From positions 496,001 through 560,000 of the forward strand of contig NC_089191.1 of assembly GCF_947507565.1 (NCBI RefSeq): a stretch of DNA of 64,000 nucleotides. The letters run 5' to 3'. This stretch comes from Oscarella lobularis (taxonomy: Eukaryota; Porifera; Homoscleromorpha; Homosclerophorida; Oscarellidae). The stretch's first letter is position 1, and every line of letters begins with the position of its first letter. Both the position numbers and the translations under genes were made by a program. The notes beneath the pieces are model-generated. The model saw only the letters and a list, made by a program, of their open reading frames with translations, was not told where the DNA came from and did not search any database. Shown piece after piece: positions 46,901-58,313 of the stretch.

Positions 46901-47152
46901 CCCAGCCGCTTGAGTCGTGCATTTTTCATGAAGCTAGGGGGGAAACGTTCGCGAATAGGAATAGCTCGAGGGCGCGTACAGTCGCGTCGTTCGACGTGGA
47001 ATCGGCGGTACGACGTCGAACGTTCGTCCACTGCAGAAAATCGTCGTTTCGTCGCACTCGCATCGAGCCGGGCAATCGTTCCGAGTCGCGATCGACACGG
47101 ACGTGCAAGAACGAACGAGAAAAAGACAAACGAGGAGAAGGAAGAGCGTCAT
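43919..47152 (-). CDS. Secreted leucine-rich-repeat protein with LRRCT, coiled coil and C-terminal VWC-like module
   Basis: ATG at 47152 gives a signal peptide (MTLFLLLVCLFLVRSC) and a cysteine-capped LRRNT (CPARCECDETTIFCSG). Then come 17 LRRs, one per exon of about 72 bp, all with phase-2 introns: for example LDSNELTQVDELV, LDGNKLDRLPANLF, LAGNRLRRIAPSLF, LQHNRISSLPQKAF, LADNSLYDLPCDVF, LGKNKVQTLTASSF. The last LRR is followed by an LRRCT (CSCEVLWLNEYLALRN, IECHKK, FDERSC), a coiled-coil exon (NRTESLGKNEEELRAVIEQ) and a six-cysteine VWC-like end (CPVSNGRMFINGATW, GRCTLCLCK, NGTAECKAIENCK). Stop at 43921-43919. No transmembrane helix. The domain order resembles peroxidasin without Ig and peroxidase domains. 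Confidence 0.85.
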
Positions 47153-47363
47153 GCGGGCTGATAGTTGACGAATTGCACCCAACGAGTGCGTAGACTCCTT
47201 TTTTATAGAGCCACACGTCCAATTCGATTAGGATCTCCTCCTAATGACATCACGCATCGATTAACGAAGACGGATGTAATTTCGTCGGACATGCAAACGT
47301 CATTTCCTTTACGGGGACTTCTAGCTATACTACTTTTCAAACACAAACACGGGTCAAAAGTCG

Positions 47364-48797
47364 TTATTCTGCCAAAAACGAGGCGTGCTGTCCGCCGACA
47401 CTAACGTGCACTATTGAACGCGAGTCAACGTTTTTGCCCTTTACCGGTTGGGGAGTAAAAACATCGTCGTCATCGGCACCGACCGACAATTGCATATTCG
47501 TTCCCATTCCCCACGCGTGAGCGCGACCCGCCTGCGTGACGGCAAACGATACGGATCCCGCACAGGCGACGTCGACTACGCTCGCGAGTTGAGGAATTTC
47601 CACGAATTCGTGCTGCTCCTCCGCTTTCTCCCCCAAGCCCAATCGACCATATTCGGCGCGTCCACACGCGTAGACACGGCCGTTTCGTCCGAGGGCCAAC
47701 GAGTGATGCTGGGCCCCGGAAAATGCGCAGAATCGTTCCCCGTTCGTCACTTTACGTGGAACGAAGTACGATTCTGCGTCGCCTACGCCAAGCTGGCCGT
47801 AATTATTGAGACCCCAGGCGTACGCCACGCGAGACTTCGATATGGCGAACGAGTGATATCCGCCGCAGAAGACGCTCTCTATGGGACCCCATTTCACGTG
47901 CACTCGTTCGGGCGTCAGAATTGCCTTGAGACCGCGTCGACCGCCGCGATCGGCGAAGCAGGATGCAACGCGACCCAATTGGCCTTGTTCCCCGACGCCG
48001 AATGTGAATAGATTCCCCTTGTCGGTCAAGAAGGCAACGTGTTCGTTTCCCGACGACACGCTCACGCCTTTCTCTGACGAACTCGTCCAGATTCGGATCG
48101 GCAATCCTTCTCGCTGTCCACTCGCCGTCAAACCGATAACACCTTTAGAGTCCTAAGTAAAATAGAGATCTACGTCGGACAGAGAATGAATATATTTGTC
48201 TTACCCTGAATGCTCCACTACATAGAATTGATCCGTTTTCGTGTAGAAATGCCGAGTGACTGTCGCCGGCCGATACCTGAATGATTCTCTCTTTGGGCGA
48301 CGGGAATACGACTGGGGCTGGAAAGGCCTCCTCGTCTTCGCCTTCCTTCGTTGCTCGTCCCAACGCACCTTCGTCGTTGCATCCCCAAGAGAAAGCCTAA
48401 AGAAAGTACACATGTACATAGACAATAACATATATTAGTTTATCATTACTTTTCCGTCTTGTGTTAGAGCGACGTTGTGCATTCCTCCGCATTGAACGCT
48501 TGTGACGTCTTCGTCGTCTAATTTGGTGACTATTGCCGGTCGACTTCGTTCGGCGATGTCTTCGCCTAATCCCAATTGGCCCATGTCTCCCATTCCGACG
48601 GTCAGCACTGTTATTTTGCCCTTTTGCTGTTCTTTCTCGACTGAAAACGAACTATGCTGTTTCTACTGACACGTTCGATTGTTTACTTTACCTTCTAGCG
48701 CCTTCGCCTTGTCTTTTTTGGCCACTTTGGCGATCGGGGCCTCGTTTTGCGCTTGCTTCTTCGCTCTCGCCCTTTTCCCGCCCTTTCTTGGCGGCAT
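47364..48797 (-). CDS. RCC1: Regulator of chromosome condensation 1 (Ran GTP exchange factor)
   Basis: Seven-bladed propeller that loads GTP on Ran at chromatin, driving nuclear transport and spindle assembly. Exon 1 (48797-48694) encodes a basic N-terminal tail MPPRKGGKRARAKK. Further exons at about 48640-48450, 48397-48206 and 48155-47364 cover the blades: VSAGDSHSAFLHENG, VSSGNEHVAFLTDKG, FTFGVGEQGQLGRV, FADRGGRRGLKAIL, FSGAQHHSLAL, CGRAEYGRLGLGEKAEE, AHAWGMGTNMQLSVG, VSVGGQHASFLAE. The order equals human RCC1. It is head to head with CCT2 (278 bp between starts). Confidence 0.95.
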
Positions 48798-49075
48798 TTC
48801 GATGCAAAGAACTCAAAAACGGCCGCGAATGAACCCGCGCGACGCGAAGAAACGAAGTTCTCTTTTCAAATACGCATGTGCAGAAGCCCACGTGCTCTTC
48901 TCGGCGCGATAGGCGCTGTTTTGTGGTCAATAGAGTGCCTAGTCACAAAAAATACAGTCGGCTTCATTGCCGTTCGAGTGTAGCGCTAATAAAGCGATAC
49001 AGTAGATTTCTGTAGATTTCTGTAGAGTTCTAGGTTTACAGTTAGCGCACTGTACCTCCGTCTCCACGTGCACAA

Positions 49076-50758
49076 ATGGCCGTTCCCTTCTCGCTCGATC
49101 CCGTCTCTATCTTCAAAGAGGGCGCTGGCGAAGAAAAAGACGAAACGGCGCGCATCTCGTCGTTCGTTGGCGCCATCGCAATCGGCGATCTCGTCAAATC
49201 GACGCTCGGTCCAAAAGGAATGGACAAAATCCTAACAGGCGGTCGCCACGGCGGCGGCGGCGACAGCGTCATCGTCACAAACGACGGCGCGACGATACTC
49301 AAAGCGGTCGGCGTCGACAATCCGGCAGCGAAACTTCTAATCGACATATCGAAAGTCCAAGACGACGAAGTCGGCGACGGAACGACGAGCGTCGTCGTTC
49401 TCGCCGCCGAACTCCTGCGCGAAGCGGAGAAATTAGTCGCGCAGAAGATTCACCCGCAGGTGATCATCGCCGGCTGGCGAAAAGCGACGAACGAAGCGAG
49501 ACGACGGCTCGAAGAGCAAGCGGTCGACAACGGCGAGAGCCCGGATGTATTCTATAAGGACTTGATCAATATCGCGCACACGACTCTGAGCTCGAAGATT
49601 CTTCAACAGCAGCGCGATTTCTTTGCGAAAATGGCCGTCGACGCGGTGATGCGTTTGAAAGGGAGCACGAGTCTCGATCGAATTAAAATCGTGAAAAAAC
49701 TCGGCGGCGGCTTGCACGATTCCTATTTGGACGAGGGTTTTTTGCTGGAGAAGAAAATCGGTTTGAATCAGCCGAAGCGAGTCGAAAAGGCGAGAATTTT
49801 GATAGCGAACACGCCCATGGATACGGACAAAATCAAGGTGTTCGGATCGCGCGTTCGCGTCGATTCGACGGCGAAAATCGCCGAAATCGAAAAAGCCGAA
49901 AAGGAGAAAATGCAGAAGAAGGTCGCCAAGATCTTGTCGCACGACATCAACGTCTTCATCAATCGGCAACTCATCTATAATTATCCGGATCAGTTGTTCA
50001 GCGATGCGGGCGTCATGGCAATCGAGCACGCCGATTTCGAGGGAATCGAACAATTGGCCAAAGTGCTCGGCGGCGAAATCACGTCCACGTTCGATCATCC
50101 CGATCTCGTTAAGCTGGGTCATTGCGATTTGATCGAGGAGATCATGATCGGCGAGGATCGGCTCATTCGATTTTCCGGCGTCGCTCTCGGCGAGGCGTGC
50201 ACCGTTGTCTTGCGCGGCGCCACGCAGCAGATTCTCGACGAAGCCGAGCGTTCGCTTCATGACGCGCTCTGCGTTCTGAGTCAGACGACGCGCGAGACTC
50301 GCGTCATTTGCGGCGGCGGATGCGCCGAGATTGCCATGGCGAATGCCGTGTTTGCGCTCGCGCTGAAAACGCCGGGGAAGGAGGCGATCGCTATGGAGGC
50401 GTTCGGACGGGCGCTCTGTCAATTGCCTACGATTATCGCGGATAACGGGGGCTACGATAGCGCGGATTTGGTCGCGCAGATTAGGGCTGCTCACAATGAA
50501 GGAAAATCAACGTGTGGCCTAAGTAAGTATATAGAGACTATTGGGATATTAATCTTTTACTGATGGGGTCTTCTCTCTATTACAGATATGACTGATGGGA
50601 GTGTTGGGGATGTGAAAGCTCTAGGCGTGACGGAATCCTTTCTCGTCAAACGACAAGTATTGCTGTCGGCGTCCGAAGCAGCGGAAATGCTGCTTCGCGT
50701 CGACGACATCGTTAGGAATGCGCCACGACCCAGAAGACCCCATCCTAGGCATCATTAG
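49076..50758 (+). CDS. CCT2: T-complex protein 1 subunit beta (CCT/TRiC chaperonin)
   Basis: Beta subunit of the cytosolic chaperonin that folds actin, tubulin and other proteins. Exon 1, 49076-50522, and exon 2, 50586-50758, join as [11 protein letters not shown]. The N-terminus and chaperonin motifs are all present: [52 protein letters not shown] and ITESF-like [14 protein letters not shown]. About 539 residues, close to the usual size. AATAAA at 50841-50846. The open reverse frame over this gene is a shadow. Confidence 0.97.
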
Positions 50759-50840
50759 AAGTGAACTCTCACTGACTCTTCTTCTATGGTTTACGTGACG
50801 TTCTATGCTTGTTTGTCTGTCTATTTGTTTCGTCTCGCTC

Positions 50841-50846
50841 AATAAA
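50841..50846 (+). terminator. CCT2 polyadenylation signal
   Basis: AATAAA 83 bp after the CCT2 stop codon, before the convergent OSER1 stop at 50906. Confidence 0.6.
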
Positions 50847-50903
50847 CCAACTCTGATTGCTACTCACTGTACTCTGCATTTAGATCTTATTGACATTTAT
50901 GTG

Positions 50904-51335
50904 CTATGTGTACATGAGTTGGGCCATAGGGGACATTTCCTTCGGAATATGAAGGAAATCGTCAAAGTAGGCGGCCAATTCGTTTACCGAGACACATTCC
51001 TCGCTTTCCTTTCGCTCTCGTTTACCTTTTGACGACGCGTCGGCGTCCGATTGGTTGACGGGGTCCGTCTGTGTTGAAGCGCCTCCTTTTCGACGTTTCT
51101 CCTTTCGTAGACGTCCCGGAAGACTTCGAGAACGCTTGTGAGACGTCGATAATGACTTCGGCTCGGGCGAATAGCCTTTCGGCGGCTTTTTCGACTCCGA
51201 AACGGGCCTAAACAAGAATGACGTCACTCTCGAGAACGACACGAGCGAATTTCTTCACGCGCGACGATCTTACCCGACGGTATCAACGCGTAATCGCTTA
51301 AAACTTCGCTGCAAATCGTCGGCGACAGAACACAT
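50904..51335 (-). CDS. OSER1: OSER1-like (oxidative stress-responsive serine-rich protein 1)
   Basis: Two exons: 51335 to about 51275 (MCSVADDLQRSFKRLRVDTVG) and about 51208-50904. The ends match human OSER1: SLQTAFKKLRVD at the N-terminus and YLYIPKKMSHMAEMMYT at the C-terminus, here YFDDFLHIPKEMSPMAQLMYT-like. The middle is a short basic, Ser-rich linker, so the protein is about 130 residues against nearly 300 in human. OSER1 is reported as a stress-induced, FOXO-linked factor; the molecular role is poorly known. Confidence 0.8.
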
Positions 51336-51473
51336 CGAAAGTTTCGGAGGGGACAAGATTTCCCTTACCGCGCTTTAGCTGTACGTAAGCCCCCAAAAAT
51401 ATCAAATGATGAACCGTTATCCTTATTTTATCAGAAAAACTAAGTCAGCACCTTCCCTTCTGGTATAAAAAAT

Positions 51474-52532
51474 TTATAAGTAGGGAGCAAGAAGCTCATC
51501 TATTGTTCCTGGACCCCAATGTGTTAATTGATCCTTATAAAAAATCATATATAAATACGCATCAACGAAACCTCACTCTTTTACCTGGGGTAAATACAAG
51601 CAAATACTGGACAATTTAAAGACAATAGATTTACTCTATAATAACGCCCCAGAAATTATATGAAAATTTGATGAAGAGTATTTCTTACCGGCAGGTGCTG
51701 CCTGTCTATGAAGAGAAACATCGATTGCGCTGGATTATTAATAATCAAACCCGTCTTGTCCTTCCGAGCGAGCAAACGTATTAGCTGTCGCTCGTAGTCG
51801 TTGTGATCATACTCAAAGTCAGCCTAAAAGAACAGAAAATCAATAGAAAAAATTCAATTTTACCAGTTACCACATAGCGAGACCTTGAGAGGTTTATAGG
51901 ATTCGTCCCCTTCGCCTTTCCACTTGGAAAACAAAAGACAGACAATCTTATCGATGTCGTTTCGAGGCCACAGGAAAAAATCCATCTCCTGCGTGCATCC
52001 AATAACATCCTAGAAGCCAAAAAAATAATAAAAAAACGCCCAAAGAAATCGATAAGCAAACACGACTCACCTTTCTCATGCTCTGATAACGAGGTGCGTG
52101 CAACTGAACGACGTCTTTTTCCAGCAATTCCAACGAGCTTTCGAGAGAATACGCTTCTTCCTGGGGAGAGAAAACAAAACCAAAAATCCTTTTCGAGCTC
52201 CGCCCCTCTCCGCTCTTTATCTCACCTTGACTCCTCTCAGTATGCTCTCCTCGTAATTATTCGTCATAACGGGAACCACTTCGGCCATTTCGAACAGAGC
52301 CGGACGTTTTTTCTAAACGAATTTACGTCTTCGCATTGCGTCTCGCCGGAGAGGAGAGGGGGGGCCCCTCCCCTTTCCGCCTCTGACGACTGTTCTCTCT
52401 TGCCTTATCCTTGAAGAGAAATATCAAGTACATTTTGAAATCGAATTGATCGGCGAGCGATTCTCGTTTTTTTCGCAATTGCTGTCGCAAGCGAAAGAGC
52501 GTCGCTTGCTTTCGGGACGATCCGTCCGCCAT
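51474..52532 (-). CDS. C6orf62: C6orf62-family conserved protein
   Basis: Conserved animal protein of unknown biochemical role. ATG at 52532 begins [16 protein letters not shown] and [12 protein letters not shown]. Later exons: [137 protein letters not shown], and the last, [19 protein letters not shown], ending TAA 51476-51474. Identity with the human protein is high throughout. Seven or so exons with short introns. Head to head with the CENP-W-like gene. Confidence 0.93.
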
Positions 52533-52687
52533 CGTGCGCGCGAAGAGGCCCCTGCTCGTTCAGATGCGATTATCGATGCACCATGCACCGGGCGATGAGG
52601 GAAGAAGTTCGCTGCCAGACCAATATGCCGAGTTTCCTCGAAAAACAGACGCGAATCGATATTCGCGCATGCGCTTGGAGTCAAAAC

Positions 52688-53012
52688 ATGGCCAAGACGA
52701 AATTGGCGTCGAAAAAGCGCAAGCGACAAGCCAGAATCATATCGACAAAGCTAAAGCCTTGGGTAGAACGATTCCGAAGTGTCAATCGAATAAATGGCGA
52801 CGTTTATTCGATAGCTTGCCATAGAAGGAGAACTCTTCCTCCGAAAATTAGCAAAGGAAGCTCAACTTGAAGCGAGAAAAGCCGGACAGTCGACTATAAC
52901 CGAGCAGCACGTAAAAGCCGTAGAAAAGGTAAAAGAATAGTCAATTTTTTAACGTGGGCGCGATCGTACCTTCTCTCTTGTGTAGAACGTTCTCAAGGCA
53001 TTCAAAGGCTAA
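52688..53012 (+). CDS. CENPW: CENP-W-like small histone-fold protein
   Basis: ATG at 52688 gives a basic N-terminus (MAKTKLASKKRKRQARI). An intron from gtagaa (52762) to ..gatag joins LAIEGELFLRKLAKEAQ, EARKAGQSTITEQHVKAV and NVLKAFKG. The block FLRKLAKEAQLEARKAGQ with TITEQHVKAVEKNVLKAF aligns with CENP-W FVHRLAEESRTNA with INKEHVLAAAKVILKK. CENP-W pairs with CENP-T in the constitutive centromere-associated network. The model is about 71 residues (human 88); helix 1 is unclear, so the first intron may be mis-drawn. Confidence 0.55.
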
Positions 53013-53094
53013 GAAAGACGCACGTAACTTCGAATTGATATATGTACTTGAAAGTATTGCGTAGTCACAAATATACTGTATAAGAATGAGTCGT

Positions 53095-54696
53095 TCAGTG
53101 AGGGTCCGTAGTTCTTCCTGATGGACGTGTCCCACTTATATCCGATTTGATTTCCTCTATGCTTTGTCTCGGTAATACCTGCGCTCTGTTTCTCCTTTCT
53201 CCCGCCGCTGGAAGGGAGTGGAGTTCGACTGGGACGTTCCCTGATACTGTACTGGCCAGTAAGTCTTCCTCCTCTTCGGCCAGCTTCTTCGCTATTTCAG
53301 CGTCTTCTTCCTCCTGTTTCTTACGACGTTCTTTCTCTAGTTCTTCCTCTTCCTTTTGCAATTGTGCTCCTATCAATTCGTCCTAAGCACACACACAAAA
53401 AAAAACTCAAGCCATTGTGTAAATCTAATATAATGATCCTCACTAAGACTAAATGGTTCGTTGTTCGGCCACCAGTGGCCCTTGGGGTATCGTCTTCGTT
53501 TTGAGTTGCTTCAGTATTAAATTGTCTCTGCAGCTTCCGAGCCAATTCCGCGTCCTTATCCTCCTGACTTAGACGTTTCTAATGAGCAGTCTCTACTTTT
53601 CATATGTACCTATAATTCATATCCTCACCTGTTGTAAATGGCTTCTAGCTGGCAAAGAAAACGATTCGTCTGTTTCTGAAGGGCTGAAGTGTGGCGATGC
53701 AAACGAACGACTGCTCATGCTCATATCCAAACTTCTCCTCCTCAGTTCATCTTCCCGGTTGTCAAGCCTTTTCTCCCTTTCCATTGCTCGTCTCTCCTTT
53801 CGACGCAATTCGTCTTCTCTTATAACGAGCCTATTCTTTTCCTCTGCGAGACTCGTTTTCAACGTTTCCATATCATTGTCTTTTTTCTTCGCGTCAATTC
53901 TCATCTGCGTCATTTGTTCTTCCATTGCCTGCATTTTTTGATCACTTTTCATTCTGTCAAGTTCCATTTGATCCCAACCCTTCTTCTGCTCGTCTGCACG
54001 CGTTCTCAATGCCAAAATTTCTCTCCGAAGCTTTTCACTCTCTATCTTAAGCCGTTGACTTTCTTCTCTCTCCCTTTTTAACTCCTCGTCAAATGTTATC
54101 CTAGCAGCGCTCGCCTTTCGTTCCAATTCCAGGCATTTTTCCTTCCACTCTCCTCCAAGGACGGCACCATGAGTGATACTCTCCGGCGCGTCATACAAAT
54201 CAAGAGAAATTCCTTTTTGAATCTTTTCATTTCGCGACTGATGGTGCATTTTGACAGGAGGCATCGAACAATACATATCCGCAGACGATATCTGTTCAGA
54301 GTCCTCGTGATCTTCGATAGGAGGCAAGAGAATTGGTTGAGTCGTCTCTGGTATCGGCTCTGAAACGCTTTTCTACAATCGATTTTTAGAGTTATTAGAT
54401 ATAGATTATGAAGATGATGAATGATGTACTTTGACTAATTTTGTTCTTGGTCTCGGCTTCGGAACAGGTCTTCGCGTTTGGGGGCTTCTGCGAGTTTTTA
54501 CTTTCTTAGCTCGACTATGAGTGGTGTTTTGAGACTTACTGTGTCGGTTCTGAGGAAGCGCGAGATCTGTAGAGATCCATGGATGCTTGGCTGTCGAGGA
54601 AACCGGAAAAATTCTCTCAATCGAGTGTTTTTCTCGCTTGAATTTGCCTCACCCAGACTCGCTGACTGCAGATTCGTACATGTTCTCTTCTTCCAT
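53095..54696 (-). CDS. Coiled-coil protein with ubiquitin-binding-like (MIU) motifs, CCDC50-like
   Basis: Spliced from ATG 54696 (MEEENMYESAVSESG) through MDLYRSRASSEPTQ, a basic proline-rich exon (RRPVPKPRPRTKLVK), the exon 54370-53630 with a long charged coiled coil (WDQMELDRMKSDQKMQAME; RLVIREDELRRKERR), then two short exons. The last two carry DAELARKLQRQF and DAEIAKKLAEEEE, each resembling the MIU core DAEIARKLQEEE repeated in CCDC50/Ymer, a ubiquitin-binding adaptor in receptor signalling. The N-terminal half does not resemble CCDC50, so this is a family guess from the motif. Stop at 53097-53095. Confidence 0.6.
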
Positions 54697-55501
54697 AGCG
54701 AATTTCGGTTGCAATTCGCTGTTACGGAAAGTCGATTGATTTCAACTCATACAAATTCCCGTGACTCAAGGGGGGCGACTCAAGGGGACTCTGGGGACTC
54801 TGGCCGTGCGATGGTGCTTTTAGACAACGACGGAGTGAGCCAAAGTGCAATTAATTGCGTTCTACGATGACTCAGTTTACTAGTTCCTCTCGGAATTGAC
54901 TCGCATGTTCGAAAAATCGAAATTGAGCGGATCCATCTTTCTCACCATGAAAAAATGTACTTCTTTTGCCTACTTGACTCGATTAGTCTTCCATCGGTTG
55001 AGTTCTTAGACACTGGGAAGGAGAAACCGACTTCGCGAAAATTGAAAGGCTCTGAAGTTCCTGTAGACTCGGAAATCAATAAATGTTTATTGCGAGCTAC
55101 AGTGGGAAGAAAAAAGAAGATTTCCACAATAATTAGCTCTAAGGATGTTACAAAATTTCAAATGGTTCGCTTTGCACCAAAATTATAGTAGCAAATTGAA
55201 TTAGGATATTTTGTACAGGCATATGCTAATTTATTGAAGGCGAATATAGACTCACTAAAGAAAAGAGACAAAAAGGGACAGAAAAGAAGCAAGCAGAGTA
55301 CGAAGGCGGGACACTAGATTAGACTAATAGTTTTAACACTGTACGTACCTTGTGTTTTGCAATTCTTCATACATACCAATAAAGGCAGCTTCGTCTGACT
55401 GTTGACATTTGACTTCTGTTAGAGTGAAAGAAGAAAAGTGAAAGACTTCCGTTGAGTGAAAGAAGAAAAGTCTTGCCAGTTGGATAGTAGTAGTAAATAC
55501 T
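54697..55501. other. Intergenic stretch without a recognised gene
   Basis: About 800 bp between the CCDC50-like start and the kinase stop. Near 54770-54805 there are imperfect repeats of gactcaagggg and ggactct. The last 230 bp (from about 55276) is the left edge of the segmental duplication described below. No convincing coding exon. Confidence 0.5.
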
Positions 55502-57464
55502 TTACAGCATTGTTTCTATCCTTGAAACAGCCACGTCAGCACTAGGTCTTAGCTCTGGCTTGAAGTCCAAAAGAGAGTTGACGAGTGTGCAGAACTCCTG
55601 AGGAAAGTCTCGATCTAGTCTTGGTAGCTTTGGAATGTCGGACGTTTTGTAGCCTCTTTGGTCCAATTTGGCAAATGGGCGCTGGCCGCAAATCTCGTGA
55701 ATCAAAACTCCTACCGCCCATATATCTTGTCGGCTGCAATCAACAAAAGAATTTGGCGATGCGCTTAATATTTCAGGAGCCATGTGAGCCGGATTTCCTC
55801 CAAGGCTTCCGCCCACTTGGTGCAAAAGCTTCATTTTATCATCCAATTCAATTGCTGTTCCAAAATCGCAAATTTTTAAAGTTCCATCCTCAGATACTAA
55901 AATGTTGTTAAGCTTTAGGTCGCGATGAACGATGAAGTTGCTCGAAAGATGGCGAACTCCCCTCAGAATGTGCAAAGTCCATTCTAAAACTTTTCTAATC
56001 TAGGGAAAATAATCAGTTTCTCGTTGGCTAACAATTGCTACGTACTGTTAGCTCCTTTTCTTGTCTGGCGTTCTCTGCAAGAGCGTCCAATGAGTTGGGG
56101 TGGTCTTCTAACACAAGGAAAAGAGAAAGTGCGCGAGCTTCTTCTGCCACTTCAGGAGGAAGGTCGGGAAATTGACTGGAATCGATCCTGTCATAGAAAA
56201 AAGCGTACAAACGGACAATGTTCTTGTGACGTGGAAGTGACGACAGAACATCGTACTCACTTTTGTAGTAGCTACGAACCTAAACACTAGATGATGGTAA
56301 GCCGTAAAAATCAATCAGCCAACTAACCTTAGTGTAAGTTGAATAACTGAAAATGTTAAAGAGCACCTTGAGAGCAAAGACTTTGTGTCCGAAACGGAGA
56401 AGACGACGGTTTGTGCATTTTGCTAAGAAAACAGCTCCTTCACATCCACTAGCAACTAATCTGATCACAGAGAAGTCTTTTGCTTGACACGAGAACAGCA
56501 TTGTTATGAGCTCAAGCTCTTGATCAGCGTCAGTCTGTGACAACAATGAGGTCGTTTCGTCGACGCCGATTTGTAAAGTTTCTTCCAACTGTCTTCCTTT
56601 CAGCAACCGCTTGTACTTTTTGTCCAAGTCATTGTACGCAATTTGTAGCGCATCCAACTGCTCTTCTAGTTCTTTTTCATGCTCTTCTGACTCTTTTCGA
56701 GCAGAACGCTCTAGTTTCAGAGATTTTGCGTCTATAGACTCATTCCTTTCACATAACCTTTCCAGTTCTTCAGAAGGCAACAACGCTATAGACGAATAGC
56801 TACAAACAGCCCCTTCAGTTTTGTTCTCAAAGCTTTCACGCTGTTTCAGCGGCTCCTTTCCTATCTCTCGTTTCTCGTTTCTTCGAGCTGAAAACGGTTC
56901 TTTTGATACTTCGACACTTTCTCTTGATCCCGCGCTAGCTGATTCAGTTAGTTGAGTGGAACAATAACCGGAGACCATCGTACTATGATACGGTTTAGTA
57001 CCAGCACCTTCGGCTTGATGATCCTTCGTTTCACGGAGAAAAGCAGACTTAGATCCAGTACTTTCTCTTAATTCCCCACTTCCTGAATAACCACTTGTTG
57101 TTGTCGAAGTAGATGATGGCTCAACATAACTTGAAGCGCGTTCAGAACGGCGTACTTCTTCTGGCAATCTCTTGCTCTCGTTCGTCTTACGGGGGAAAGT
57201 AGAAGGATCAAGTAAGTCAGTGCGAACCCTAATAAATGGGCTTAGAACATGAGTAAAGCTCGCCAATTCGTCTTCTGCTTGCATCGACATTACGGCTTTC
57301 TGCTCCATTCTGTGCTCTTCTCCTGTACTCTTTTTTCTAAAAGCAGTCGGTGCTCGTGAATCAAGCTTTCTCTCATCGACTTCGCGAGAAAAGGGCTCTT
57401 CGAACGTAGGTGACAAGGAAGACGATCCTGTCCCGTGCATCCACTTTCTTTTGCCGGAGTCCAT
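55502..57464 (-). CDS. PINK1-like Ser/Thr kinase with disordered/coiled-coil N-terminus, copy 1
   Basis: Exons 57464-56328, 56279-56046 and about 55999-55502, about 620 residues. Residues 1-280 are Ser/Glu-rich and disordered, then a coiled coil (LEEQLDALQIAYNDLDKKYK). The kinase domain follows: glycine loop GCEGAVF, Lys in FALKVLFNIFS, LPRHKNIVRLYAFF, ALSLFLVLEDHPNSL, HRDLKLNNIL, DFG, GGNPAHMAPEI, RQDIWAVGVLIHEICG, RPFAKLDQRGY. FxLKxxxNI, the Phe-Leu-Val-hinge and GGNxxxMAPE are features of PINK1. There is no mitochondrial presequence or transmembrane helix, so it is a PINK1-like paralogue rather than PINK1. Catalytic residues look intact. ATG chosen as MDSGKRKW; upstream codons are not ATG. 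Confidence 0.8.
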
Positions 57465-57599
57465 TGTCAGCAACGTGTAACGCAACTTCAAGTGCTCGAC
57501 TTCAAATCCTAAATCGCTAGCGGACAGTTAGATGCAGGGACTATACGTACAGTAGGCATGCGTACACGGGAGATCCCCCCATGATCCCCCGGGGATGCA

Positions 57600-58207
<608 letters not shown>

Positions 58208-58313
58208 AGAAAAGAAGCAAACAGAATACAAAAGCAAGACACTAGACTAGGCACTGGACTAATAGAAAAAAAGAAAGAAGAAAAGTCTTGCCAGTTGGAT
58301 AGCAGTAAATACT

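Noticed and set aside
49433-50494. 353-codon minus-strand frame over CCT2
   Set aside because: CCT2 is unmistakable on plus; the reverse frame has no recognisable domain.
54955-55188. Plus-strand 77-codon frame
   Set aside because: No homology, no neighbours in frame, in an otherwise non-coding stretch.
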